In this document: piece after piece, positions 38,143 through 47,900 of the stretch
Layout of the letters: the number at the start of each line of letters is the position of its first letter
Position numbering within the stretch: the stretch's first letter is position 1
Source: Prevotella aurantiaca JCM 15754
GTDB lineage: Bacteria > Bacteroidota > Bacteroidia > Bacteroidales > Bacteroidaceae
NCBI RefSeq assembly: GCF_000614025.1
Contig: NZ_BAKF01000010.1
Coordinates: 1 to 64,000 of the forward strand
Reading direction: 5' to 3'
DNA length: 64,000 bases
The notes under the pieces: model-generated
The model's input: the letters and a program-made list of their open reading frames with translations, nothing else
What the model was told of the DNA's origin: nothing
The model's database searches: none
Program-made: the position numbers and the translations under genes

Positions 38143-39261
38143 CTATTCTTCTTCTGTTGGGAACTCCATCAAATAGGCTTTTATAAAGCCATCTATGTTG
38201 CCGTCCATCACGCCATCTACATCAGAAGTCTGGTAGTTTGTGCGATGGTCTTTTACACGTCTGTCATCGAAAACATAACTTCTTATCTGGCTTCCCCATT
38301 CTATTTTCTTCTTCGAAGCCTCAACCTTAGCTTGTGCCTCCATTCGTTTCTTCATGGCACGGTCGTACAATTGCGACTTCAAAAGCTGCATTGCCTTTGC
38401 TCTATTCTTAGGTTGATCGCGCGTTTCGGTATTTTCTATGAGGATTTCTTCCTGCTCTCCAGTGTCAGGATCCTCGTATTGATAACGCAAACGTACGCCC
38501 GATTCCACCTTGTTCACGTTCTGTCCTCCTGCGCCTCCCGAACGGAAAGTGTCCCAACTCACACGTGCTGGGTCAACATATACCTCGATAGAGTCGTCAA
38601 TAAGGGGTGAAACAAACACGCTGGCAAAGCTTGTCATGCGCTTACCCTGTGCATTGAAAGGGCTAACACGCACCAAACGATGCACCCCGTTCTCGCTTTT
38701 CAGGAAGCCATAGGCGTATTCTCCGCCTTCAAACTTCATGGTTACGCTCTTGATACCGGCTTCGTCGCCGTCTTGAATATCCGAAATCGTAACGTGATGG
38801 CCGTGCGCTTCACCGTAACGCATATACATTCGCATCAGCATAGAGGCCCAATCTTGACTCTCTGTGCCCCCCGCTCCAGAGTTAATCTTCATGACACACT
38901 CCATAGGATCCTCCTCTTGGCGGAGCATATTCATAAGTTCCAGGTCCTCAATGTCGGCAATTACCTTCGCATAAGCGCTGTCTACCTCTTCTTCTGTAAC
39001 GAGTTCGTCCTTGTAAAAGTCGAATGCGAGCTGCAGTTCTTCGGCTTGCGAATGTACACTATTGTAGCCTTTGAGCCACTTTTCAATGCCTTTTACCTTC
39101 TTCATCTGCTCCCTTGCACGGTCAGCATCTTCCCAAAAGTCGGGCGCTTGTGTGCGAAGTTGCTCTTCTTCGAACTCTATTTTCTTTTTATCTATACCCA
39201 AATAATGGTGCAAAGCCTCTACACGAGCCACCACATCCTTTAGTTGTTCAGCTGTAATCAC
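38143..39261 (-). CDS. prfB: Peptide chain release factor 2
   Basis: A 372-residue factor that terminates translation at UGA and UAA. It has the stop-codon-reading SPF motif (VRVSPFNAQGKRMTSF) and the catalytic GGQ in RSGGAGGQNVNKVES. The N-terminus reads continuously through VEALHHYLGIDKKKIEF, so the programmed +1 frameshift with an in-frame UGA, known from E. coli prfB, is absent here. Confidence 0.95.
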   Translation of the reverse strand: MITAEQLKDVVARVEALHHYLGIDKKKIEFEEEQLRTQAPDFWEDADRAREQMKKVKGIEKWLKGYNSVHSQAEELQLAFDFYKDELVTEEEVDSAYAKVIADIEDLELMNMLRQEEDPMECVMKINSGAGGTESQDWASMLMRMYMRYGEAHGHHVTISDIQDGDEAGIKSVTMKFEGGEYAYGFLKSENGVHRLVRVSPFNAQGKRMTSFASVFVSPLIDDSIEVYVDPARVSWDTFRSGGAGGQNVNKVESGVRLRYQYEDPDTGEQEEILIENTETRDQPKNRAKAMQLLKSQLYDRAMKKRMEAQAKVEASKKKIEWGSQIRSYVFDDRRVKDHRTNYQTSDVDGVMDGNIDGFIKAYLMEFPTEEE

Positions 39262-39292
39262 TTCCTTTTCTTGTCTTTAGATAGTGTTTTCT

Positions 39293-41101
39293 TTATTCCT
39301 CGTACATCTGTTCTATAATATCCTTGTAGTTCTTATAGATTATCGGACGGCGTAGTTTCAATGTGCTTGTAAGCTCCCCACTCTCTGCAGAGAAGTGATG
39401 TGGCAGCAGTGTAAAGCGTTTAATCTGTTCGTACGGAGCAAGTAACTGTAACAAAGTCCCTATGCGTTCCTTCATCATTTTGTTTATTTGAGGATTCTTG
39501 CAAAGCGCTTCTCTGTCTTCATAAGCTATGTTATACTCCTTCGCCCAGTCCTCCAAGATTCTGAATTCGGGCACGATGAGTGCAGAAACATACTTGCGTT
39601 GGTCAGCAATAATAGCTACTTGGTCGACGAATTTGTCTACTAAGAGCATGCCTTCTATCATTTGTGGGGCAATATACTTGCCGTTTGATGTCTTGAAAAG
39701 GTCTTTGATGCGTTCCTTCAGATATAGTTCACCATCTTTAAAGTAGCCTGCATCGCCTGTACGGAAGAAGCCATCTTTAGTAAAAGCAGTCTCGTTGATG
39801 TGGTCGCGGCGGTAATATCCTGGCGTAATAGTTGGACCTTTGAGTAGAATTTCGTCGTTTTCTCCTATCTTTATCTGTAGTCCTTCTATAGGAATACCTA
39901 CCGAACCCACTGTGTAAGGCTTGCCTCTGTTGTCGCAACTAACCGTAGCAAGGCTCTCGGTGAGGCCGTATCCTGTTAGGATATCCAGTCCAATGCTGTG
40001 TACAAAGGTCTCTACTTCAGGCGAAATGTATGCACCTGCCGTTGGGAAATAGTTAGGGTTCTTCAGTCCTAACTGCTTACGAACGAGGCTAAGAACCGTT
40101 TTATTGAGCAGTTTGTACTCTAATTGCAAGTTCAAAGGCGGACGTTTACCACGTCCAAGATACACTACGTTGTGCTTGCGGCCTACTTCTAGAGCATGTT
40201 CGAATACCTTTCGCTGCACAGCACTCGACTTTTCGATTTTTTCTTTCACTGCAATATAAACCTTTTCCCAAAAGCGTGGCACTGAAGCCATGCATGTTGG
40301 GTTGGTCTCTCGCATGCTTTCTTGAATCTCTTTAGGGTACGTATTCACAATCAACTCGCCTCCGTTACCTAATACTAAATAGGAGTAAGCGCGTTCAAAG
40401 ACGTGTGCGAACGGAAGAAAATCTATTGCTCTGTCTTTCTCAGAAACTGGTACGCACTTGCTATTAGCGTCCATCGCTGCATTGTACATACCATGTGTGA
40501 GTATAACACCCTTACTATCGCCAGTTGTTCCACTGGTGTAGAGAATATTGCAAATGTCGTTATCGTTAGCTTCCGCCCATCGTTGTTCCACCTCAGACTG
40601 GCGTGGAAGTCCCTCGCCAAGCTTTAAAAAGTCTTCAAAGAAGATAGCATGCGAGTCGTGAGAGCTTATGCGTACACTTGGATCGAAGACGATAATGCGT
40701 TCTAATGTTGGGCAAAGAGCGAATATTCGATGCGCTTTATCGTACTGTTCCTGCTCTCCAACGAAGATGAAACGTATTCCAGCATCTTGTATCATGAACT
40801 GTATTTGCTGTTCAGAACTTGATGCGTAGAATGGAATAGTGGTAACACGAACACCGTATGCACCGAAGTCGGTATATAGATACTGTATGCAGTTCTGCGC
40901 AAACACTGCGATATTTTCCTGCGGTTTCAGTCCGAAGTTGAGCAAAGCGTTTGATACTTGCTTTACGCGCATGGAGAATTGGTTCCATGAAACCGACTTC
41001 CACTCGAGGCTCCCAAAGTTTCTAAACGTTATGACGGGCTTTGTGCCATATTTCTTTGCTTGCTCATGTATGAGTACTGCGTAGTGATATTTTGCCTGCA
41101 T
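39293..41101 (-). CDS. Long-chain fatty acid-CoA ligase (AMP-forming)
   Basis: About 602 residues from the ATG at 41101 (MQAKYHYAVLIHEQA). It is an ANL-superfamily enzyme with the AMP/ATP signature ILYTSGTTGDSKGVILTHG, GYGLTESLATVS and the C-terminal hinge FRTGDAGYFKDGELYLKERIKDLFKTSNGKYIAP. It should activate fatty acids to acyl-CoA at the membrane. A -7 box TATTTTTG lies at 41161-41154. Confidence 0.9.
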   Translation of the reverse strand: MQAKYHYAVLIHEQAKKYGTKPVITFRNFGSLEWKSVSWNQFSMRVKQVSNALLNFGLKPQENIAVFAQNCIQYLYTDFGAYGVRVTTIPFYASSSEQQIQFMIQDAGIRFIFVGEQEQYDKAHRIFALCPTLERIIVFDPSVRISSHDSHAIFFEDFLKLGEGLPRQSEVEQRWAEANDNDICNILYTSGTTGDSKGVILTHGMYNAAMDANSKCVPVSEKDRAIDFLPFAHVFERAYSYLVLGNGGELIVNTYPKEIQESMRETNPTCMASVPRFWEKVYIAVKEKIEKSSAVQRKVFEHALEVGRKHNVVYLGRGKRPPLNLQLEYKLLNKTVLSLVRKQLGLKNPNYFPTAGAYISPEVETFVHSIGLDILTGYGLTESLATVSCDNRGKPYTVGSVGIPIEGLQIKIGENDEILLKGPTITPGYYRRDHINETAFTKDGFFRTGDAGYFKDGELYLKERIKDLFKTSNGKYIAPQMIEGMLLVDKFVDQVAIIADQRKYVSALIVPEFRILEDWAKEYNIAYEDREALCKNPQINKMMKERIGTLLQLLAPYEQIKRFTLLPHHFSAESGELTSTLKLRRPIIYKNYKDIIEQMYEE

Positions 41102-41331
41102 AGTTATTGTTTCTTTTAGCGGACACAAATGTCCAAATACCTTATAATCTATGCAAAAATAATAATTTTAAGTCATATAAGGAAATTATTTTAAAGTTAT
41201 TATTATTTTACATCCACCTTTTTTAAGTGAAAACAGAACAATAAAACAGAAGAATAGCGCAACAATTACATAAAACGAGTATAGATATTGTAAAGAAAAG
41301 CTGCATGTTTAACGCTGCATTTTCTATTTGT

Positions 41332-43454
41332 TTACATTATTCCTGTGTCGGTATCCTTGTGTTGATTGCGTTGTTTATCGTTCTGTTTCCTATGTCCAAA
41401 CTCTAAATTCCACGACAGATTGAAGGTTAAAAGATTACCTATCTCATGGTTACGCAGTACTATATTCTTCGTTACATAGCGATTTAATATGTGCGAATGT
41501 AAGTCTTTATGGTGTTGCATAAACGGATTTCGAAGGTAAAGTGATAGTTGTAGATCGCCCAAACGATAGCTACTGCCAATGTAGACATTACTTCCGTTGT
41601 GCGCAACCGTTTCTCCCTCGTTGAATTTCCAGCCGTTATCGGCATACGCTGTAAGTGTCCAACGACCTAAGTACGCCTGTATGCTGGCTTGAAAGTTGAA
41701 TGTTGTAAGGCTATGCTTATAGTCGTCGCCTTCGTTAATGAAGCGATAGAGTCCTCCGACCAATGTTGTTTCGAGCACATCGGGTATGATTTTGAAGTTG
41801 AAAACATCTGAAATGCAGAACATTTCTATGCGTTTCTGGTTGGCTTGCATATAGTAGAACTGGTCGTTGGCATTGCGAACGTATTTAGACATATTGGGAT
41901 TGGTGTTAAATCGCCAAAAGAAATCAATCATATTGTAGAATCGTTGGCTAACATAATTGACGTTTACGCTTTGCTGAACAACCTTGTTTGGTTCTATATT
42001 TGGGTTGCCCACACGCCATTCGCGGCTGTTCTCTCTGACTTTAGTATTACTAATCATTGCCATACGAGATATATGTTCGTAGATTTCGAAGCTATATCGT
42101 ACTGAAAAAGCTTGTGTAACAGAATAGTTCAAGCTAAGTTTAGGCGGAAAAGCCAATAGTTGTACTCGTCGGTTGCTTGCTTATAACCTGCGTGTGTAGC
42201 TCCAATACCGAACACATAGCCCAGTTTTTGCCAATTTCCCTTTACTTCCGTGAACATATATAACGTGGAATAGTCCATCTGGTTCAACGATTTTACGTCT
42301 CCAGTGTACTCGTTTCGTATGTACTTCAACGTACTATTGATACCTACCGATATGGTGAAAGGGCGCAACTGGTGCTCGTAAATAAGTTCAGAGTATAGCG
42401 AACGCATTCTACCATCTACATTATATATATAAGGTGAAACCTCTTTTAGGTATTCATTAGCCTTTGTTTCGATAATCGTACCCACCATATTGGCCGTAAT
42501 ATTGTTGCTTTTACCCAACTTTCGATAGTAATAAAGGTCGAGAATAGGCGAGAAGCTCCGTTCCGAACTGCGGTTTTCCGAGAGGAAATTGCCTTCAGGT
42601 GTAAGAGTCTGATAGGATTTATCTGCATTAGGACGATGGTTAAAGTTGCTTGATAGGTTGGCTTGGAATACGTAAGATAGTGCCGAATCGGCAAGACTAT
42701 ACTTTAGTTGAAGCTCATTTCCAACCGAACGGTTGCGGCTCGATAAGTCGGCTCGCTCGATACGATAGCGAGTGTTGTTGTTCAACAGATAGTCAGCCAC
42801 CTCCTTAGTTCTACTGCCTTTGAAATCTTGATAATTGAAAGAATAAGAAAGCGAAAGCTCCGAATTGCCCCGATTGAGTTTTAGAAACGCAGTGTTATTG
42901 CTACTTTTAGCTGTTAAAGCATTGCTTATGTCAATGCCAACTGCCCCACCTCGCTTGCTTTTTACGGTACGAATGTTCAGCACATAGCCCACGTTCAGCC
43001 CATAACGGAGGCCAGGATTGTCGATAAATTCGATATTTTTCACCAGTTTAGGGTCCATATTGGTTAGCTCCGCCCTCGTTGCCACCACGCCATTGATACG
43101 AATTTGCACATCGCCGTTGTTGCTTAATGCTGTAATAGCGTGCATTGTCTCATCGACACGAATACGAGGCAGACTGAGTTTAGCCAACAAACTGTATCCG
43201 TTAGTAGAACTATTGCGCTGTTTTTGCGATGGAAAAATAAGTTGTCCGTCAGGCTTTTGCACCACTCTTGCAGCCTCTATCGTTACCTCCGACAGCTCTA
43301 CGGGCTTTTGTTTCCTATCCGTTTGCACCGTATCGCAAACCTCTTTCTGTGTGAGATTGTGCTGTAAACACGCTGTATTCAGCGAAAAAGAGTAGGCAAA
43401 TAAACCATATTGCCCTGTCATAGCAATTAAAAATAAAGCAAAAAATCGTTTCAT
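41332..43454 (-). pseudogene. Outer-membrane beta-barrel (TonB-receptor-like) protein, frameshifted
   Basis: Two overlapping frames form one gene: 43454-42129 ends ...YNYWLFRLNLA*, and 42156-41332 continues FPPKLSLNYSVTQAFSVRYSFEIYEH. One C added to CGCCTAAA at forward 42140-42146 gives YWLFRPKLSLNYSVTQ. The joined protein is about 709 residues with a signal peptide, a plug-like region (VELSEVTIEA..., RIRVDETMHAI, VQIRINGVVATRAELTNMDPKLVKNIEFIDNPG) and a long barrel. This matches Bacteroidetes outer-membrane beta-barrel family proteins that lack the carboxypeptidase-like domain. The membrane-bound regulator upstream may control it. Confidence 0.82.
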
Positions 43455-43531
43455 CGTCATTGAATAAATTTAGTTTCGCTCCTCTGCAGTCGTATCATGG
43501 CATTACAAACGAGCGGTTATAGTTTATTTGA

Positions 43532-43539
43532 CAAAGTTA
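43532..43539 (-). promoter_or_regulatory. Promoter -7 box of the outer-membrane barrel gene
   Basis: TAACTTTG on the minus strand with a TTTG 22 bp upstream at 43565-43562. Confidence 0.5.
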
Positions 43540-43690
43540 GTTTGAACGGCAAAAAGTAAGGCAAAACAAAGCTGACAAGTGTCTGACATCTTGCTGAAAC
43601 ATAACCGACATAGTCTGATTCTACCTTTTGATGAAGAAAAAAACTCGATGCTAAAGCCCTGTTTTATGTACGAAGGAAATAGGATAAATA

Positions 43691-43835
43691 TGTAAATAAT
43701 TTTTCAAAGTAGTTGTGATGTGTAACAAGCTTGTTATCAACGTGTTGTAATACCCCTTGTTTTGCGTTGTAAAAGTGCCTGTTTTGCACGGCAAAAGAGC
43801 CTATATTGCAACGCAAAACAGGCACTTTTACCGTA
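43691..43835 (+). repeat. Dispersed 145-bp palindromic intergenic element, copy D
   Basis: Same orientation as copy C: AAATAATTTTTCA, TTATCAACGTGTTGTAA, CCCTTGTTTTGCGTTGT, then GCCTGTTTTGC and GCAAAAGAGCCT modules, ending CAAAACAGGCACTTTTAC. Confidence 0.85.
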
Positions 43836-43893
43836 CGAAAGTGTTTGTATTGATTTCTTGTGCTTTTATTTTTACAAAATTGAAGTGTTTTTC

Positions 43894-44628
43894 TTACTGT
43901 TTTTCCAAACGATAATCGCCACCTCGTTCGGTAACGATGTTCAATCCGCCATACTTTTGCAGCACAGGCTTAATGCGTCGAATAAGTGTGTAAAGCGTTT
44001 CGGTAGCATCGGGTTTCTTAGGCCAAAGTGCATCGCAAATAGTTTGTTTAGACAACCGATAGTCGGCAGAAGCAACGAAAAGCTGCATGAGTTGCTGTTG
44101 CATAGGGGTGAAAGGAACAGGCATTTGCTTTAGGTTGTAGAACATATGCCTATCGTTTGAATAAATTAAACTACTTAATACGAGTGTGCCTAACCTACGT
44201 TTGCGCAGCCAATAAACCGAACTAGTAAGCCAAACGAGGGATAAAAGTAAGAGCAAAGCAGCAGAACGCTGGTTGGAAAGGCCGTAGATGGTGAGGGCAG
44301 AACAGGTGGCATACGACTGGAGAACAACGTTTCTGTTGTTGTATCCTATCCATTTCATAGGCTTACTGCATATTACTTTTGGCGTATTAGCAAGTGCATA
44401 AGTAACGAACGACTCGTTGCGGAGCACCTCAATCTTAAGGTTTTGCCGATAGTTCATAATAGTATCGGGCGTTATCCATGCTTCCTGCTGTTTGGAAACC
44501 GTTAGTTCTAATGCCTGATTCATATCATTTACAATCATAGTTTTCGTACGATTGTAACTATTTATACTTGTTAATACCGATGATAAGACCAATGTTAGAA
44601 ACACAATAACAGCTGTATAAGGTTTCAT
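43894..44628 (-). CDS. Membrane-anchored winged-helix transcription factor
   Basis: About 244 residues from the ATG at 44628. This start is supported by a -7 box TATCTTTG at 44661-44654, which lies inside the longer open frame. A first membrane helix (about residues 4-20) is followed by a periplasmic stretch of about 95 residues and a second helix (AALLLLLSLVWLTSSVYWL). The C-terminal cytoplasmic domain resembles an OmpR-type winged helix: SADYRLSKQTICDALWPKKPDATETLYTLIRRIKPVL. This is the reverse order of ToxR/CadC, where the DNA-binding domain is N-terminal. It could sense an envelope signal and control the nearby barrel gene. Confidence 0.7.
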   Translation of the reverse strand: MKPYTAVIVFLTLVLSSVLTSINSYNRTKTMIVNDMNQALELTVSKQQEAWITPDTIMNYRQNLKIEVLRNESFVTYALANTPKVICSKPMKWIGYNNRNVVLQSYATCSALTIYGLSNQRSAALLLLLSLVWLTSSVYWLRKRRLGTLVLSSLIYSNDRHMFYNLKQMPVPFTPMQQQLMQLFVASADYRLSKQTICDALWPKKPDATETLYTLIRRIKPVLQKYGGLNIVTERGGDYRLEKQ

Positions 44629-44739
44629 AAGCTCGATTTTCTGATTGTCAAAGCAAAGATACAAAATATTTTTAAATACCATATTGTTATGTGATAATAT
44701 TATTTTTTTTGAAGAATAATAAACTTTTTATTATTTTAA

Positions 44740-44771
44740 TTTGGTGCTTAATAATGAATATTATATCTTTG
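44740..44771 (+). promoter_or_regulatory. Promoter of the large adhesin-type gene
   Basis: TTTG at 44740-44743, 20 bp, then TATCTTTG at 44764-44771. The surrounding text is closely repeated at the promoter at 49660-49691. Confidence 0.75.
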
Positions 44772-44817
44772 CAAGCACCAGAAATAGCCTTTGAAGCATC
44801 ACATAAAATAAGATATA

Positions 44818-44883
44818 ATGAGAAAAACCTATCTATTTACACGAATTGTACCCATTGTTACACATACAAACCAGTACACTTAA
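44818..44883 (+). pseudogene. Remnant 5' end of an LRR-protein gene copy
   Basis: The ATG at 44818 reads MRKTYLFTRIVPIVTHTNQY and one more residue before a stop. Its first eight codons equal those of the LRR gene at 49727, and the promoter before it is also duplicated. It looks like a copied leader now serving the gene at 44983. Confidence 0.55.
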
Positions 44884-44982
44884 AGAGACTCATCTCGCTG
44901 TTTAGCCAACGTAATAGCTGGCAGATGATAACATTGTAGTTCGCTACAAATATCCTGAATTTATAATTTATCCTAACACAAC

Positions 44983-47900
44983 ATGAAAAGAAAAAAGCAC
45001 TTTCTTACCGCTTTAGCCTTTGCGAGCACAATGGCTTTATCGGTATCGGCACAGACATTGCCGAAAACAGAGGCGTCTTTCCAATTCGAAAAGTCGCTGC
45101 CTGGAGTTAAAAAACAGGACGTAAAGTTCAAAGAAGTCAAGACTTTCCCGTTGTTAAACCAAATGATGCTTCCCCAGTCAAAGTCGTCTTTGCTGCGCGA
45201 AGTGGTAGACGGAAGAATGTTGGTAACACCGAAGTTCAATAACGGACAGCTTTCGGTATTGCCTAATTTGGAGCTGTGGGCAAACATTTTGTCTAATAAC
45301 TTCGTGGGAATCTGCTGGTTTAACCCAACACAAACCATCTCGTTTACTCCTTTAGCAGGCTATGATAAGGGGTATTTCAATGCAGGTAGCGGACTCGTTG
45401 AAGACGCTGAGCAGTTGCATGGTATCTATCTTGATACAACATACTCAGGTTGGGGAATCCTTCTTGTGGTTCACTTTGCTTACGATACCCGTACATGGGA
45501 GATGTTAGGCGAGCCAGAAGTAATTAGAGACTACCGTGTAGTAGCAACCGAAACAGCCAACGACCCACGCACTGGAGAGGTGTTTGGTCAGTTCTATAAC
45601 TCTGATTTAACTCGCAGAGAGTTTGGTGTTATAGACTATCAGACCATGACCAGAACAACCGTAGGGCAATCGGCACACCAATATGTAGCCATGGGAATAA
45701 CGAGCGATGGCGAGGCTTATGGTGTAGCTACCGATGGTAACTTCTATCATATCGACCGTTCTAATGGTAAGGAAACGCTCAAAGGCTCTACAGGAATACA
45801 AGTAGCACGCCACGACGGAAACGCTTATTTCCAGAGTGGAGAGATAGATCCGCGTACCGATGAGTTCTATTGGGCATCTGTAGACTCTACAGGCTTGTCA
45901 ATGTTGTATACCATTGATTTGGCAGACGGACACGTTACGCAAGTTAGTCCTATGGGTAATACCAACGTAATGGCACTTACAATACCTGCACCAAAGGCTG
46001 CTGACGGAGCACCAGATAAGGTGAAAAGCCTCTCTTACGAGTTTGTTGGCGCATCGCTAACAGGTAAAATTAAGTTCCGCGCACCTGACGAAACCTTCGC
46101 TGGAAAGTCATTAGACGGAACTCTTACATATAATATAACAAGCAATAAGAAAGAAGTTGCGACGGGAACAGTGCAGGCTGGAGATATGTGCGAAACCACT
46201 GTTACACTGCCAGAAGGTATCAATAAGATTGCAGTAACAGTAAGCAACATTGTCGGTCCAAGTCCGAAGGTAAAGAAAGAAGCTTACATTGGTTTCGATA
46301 CACCATTACCAGTGAAGAACGTAAAGCTTAATATTGATGCTGCTAACCTTGCAACAATAACTTGGAATGCGCCTTCTAAGGGTGTACATAACGGCTTCCT
46401 TGGTTCGCTGAAGTATGATATTTATAAGGTTGCAGACGGCGATACAGCTCTTGTTGCAACTGATTTTACAGGAACAACCTATACAGAAACTATTCCATCA
46501 GACCTTCTGAAGAAGTACAGATATGCTATTCGTGCAAAGAATGAAAAGCATGAAAGTACACTTGCATTGAGTAACGGACAGGCTGTCGGAACTGCTTTCC
46601 AAGTGCCATACTTCGACGACTTCCTAACAGAAGCAGACTCTGAGCTTTACACTATCATCGATTCTAACTTCGATGGACTTACTTGGAAGTGGCTAAGCGG
46701 TAGCACTAACTGCTTCTTCTATAAGCATAGTAGCGTCAAAGGAGACGACTGGCTCATCACACCTCCTATCCATCTTAAGGCAGGAAAGAACTATAAGCTT
46801 AGCTTCCGAGCACGTGCGGGACTAGCAAACTACCCAGAACGCATTGAAGTTAAATGGGGTAATGGCAATAAAGCAGCCAATATGACCAATGAACTTATTG
46901 CACCTACCGATTTGAAATCAATAGCTTATCAGTCTTATAGCAATACTTTCTCTCCAACAACAGATGGAGATTATCATTTCGGATTCCATGCAATTTCTGA
47001 TGCAGAGACCTATTTCCTCTATATGGATTCGCTCTTTATCGAATCAACAGAAGCTTCAAGACCTGCAGCTGTAACCAATTTGAAGGCTACACCAGACCAA
47101 ACTGGAACGCTCAAAGCTATCTTTACATTTAAAACTCCAACCAAAACAACAAGTGGTGATGCATTGTCTTCAATCTCGAAAGTTGAGATTCGTAAGGGTA
47201 ATTACATCATTAAAAGCATCGCAAATCCTGCTGTTGGCGCAACTATTACCGCAACCGACGATAAGGCAACAATGGGTGTTAGCGAATATTCTGTTGTTGC
47301 TTTTAACGGAGAAGAGCCTGGTGAACGTGCTGTTGTTAAGGTATGCGTTGGTATTGATAAGCCAGATGTACCATCAGTGCGTGTAGTTGACCAAACAACA
47401 TCAGCGAAAATAACATGGCAACCAGTGAAGGGTGCTAACGGTGGAGTTATTATTCCATCGGAAGTAAGGTACGATGTATATAATGTAACAGAGGCTGGAG
47501 CTGTCGGAGAGAAGATTGGTTCAGTTCAAGGAGGCACCGAATACCTTGTAAACGGACTTCAAAACAACGAAGGAACACAAGATTATAAGCAGTGGGCAGT
47601 TAATGCTAACACTTCAATGGGCTCAAGTTTATATGGTGTAGGTGCTATTGTTGTAGGTGCGCCATACCTTCTTCCATTCCATAATAGCTTTAAAGATCTA
47701 ACACTCGAAGGCCAATTCTTCGCTATTGAGCGTCCTAATAAGGAAATATCTTGGGATATTACAAACGACAAAACAATCGATAACGATGGTGGAGCGATAG
47801 CTTTCCGTCCTTCAAGACCAGGAACAGCTGCTATTGTTACAGGTAAGATTAGTATGCAAGGCGCAACATCACCAAAACTTCTTTTCGACTATTATGCACA

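Noticed and set aside
38143..39261. Programmed +1 frameshift in prfB
   Set aside because: The frame is continuous through the region where E. coli has the in-frame UGA.
43762..44133. Plus-strand open frame of 123 codons
   Set aside because: It starts in repeat copy D and runs antisense to the winged-helix regulator.
44691..44939. Open frame of 82 codons before the adhesin gene
   Set aside because: It is out of frame with the recognisable remnant leader and spans a promoter.
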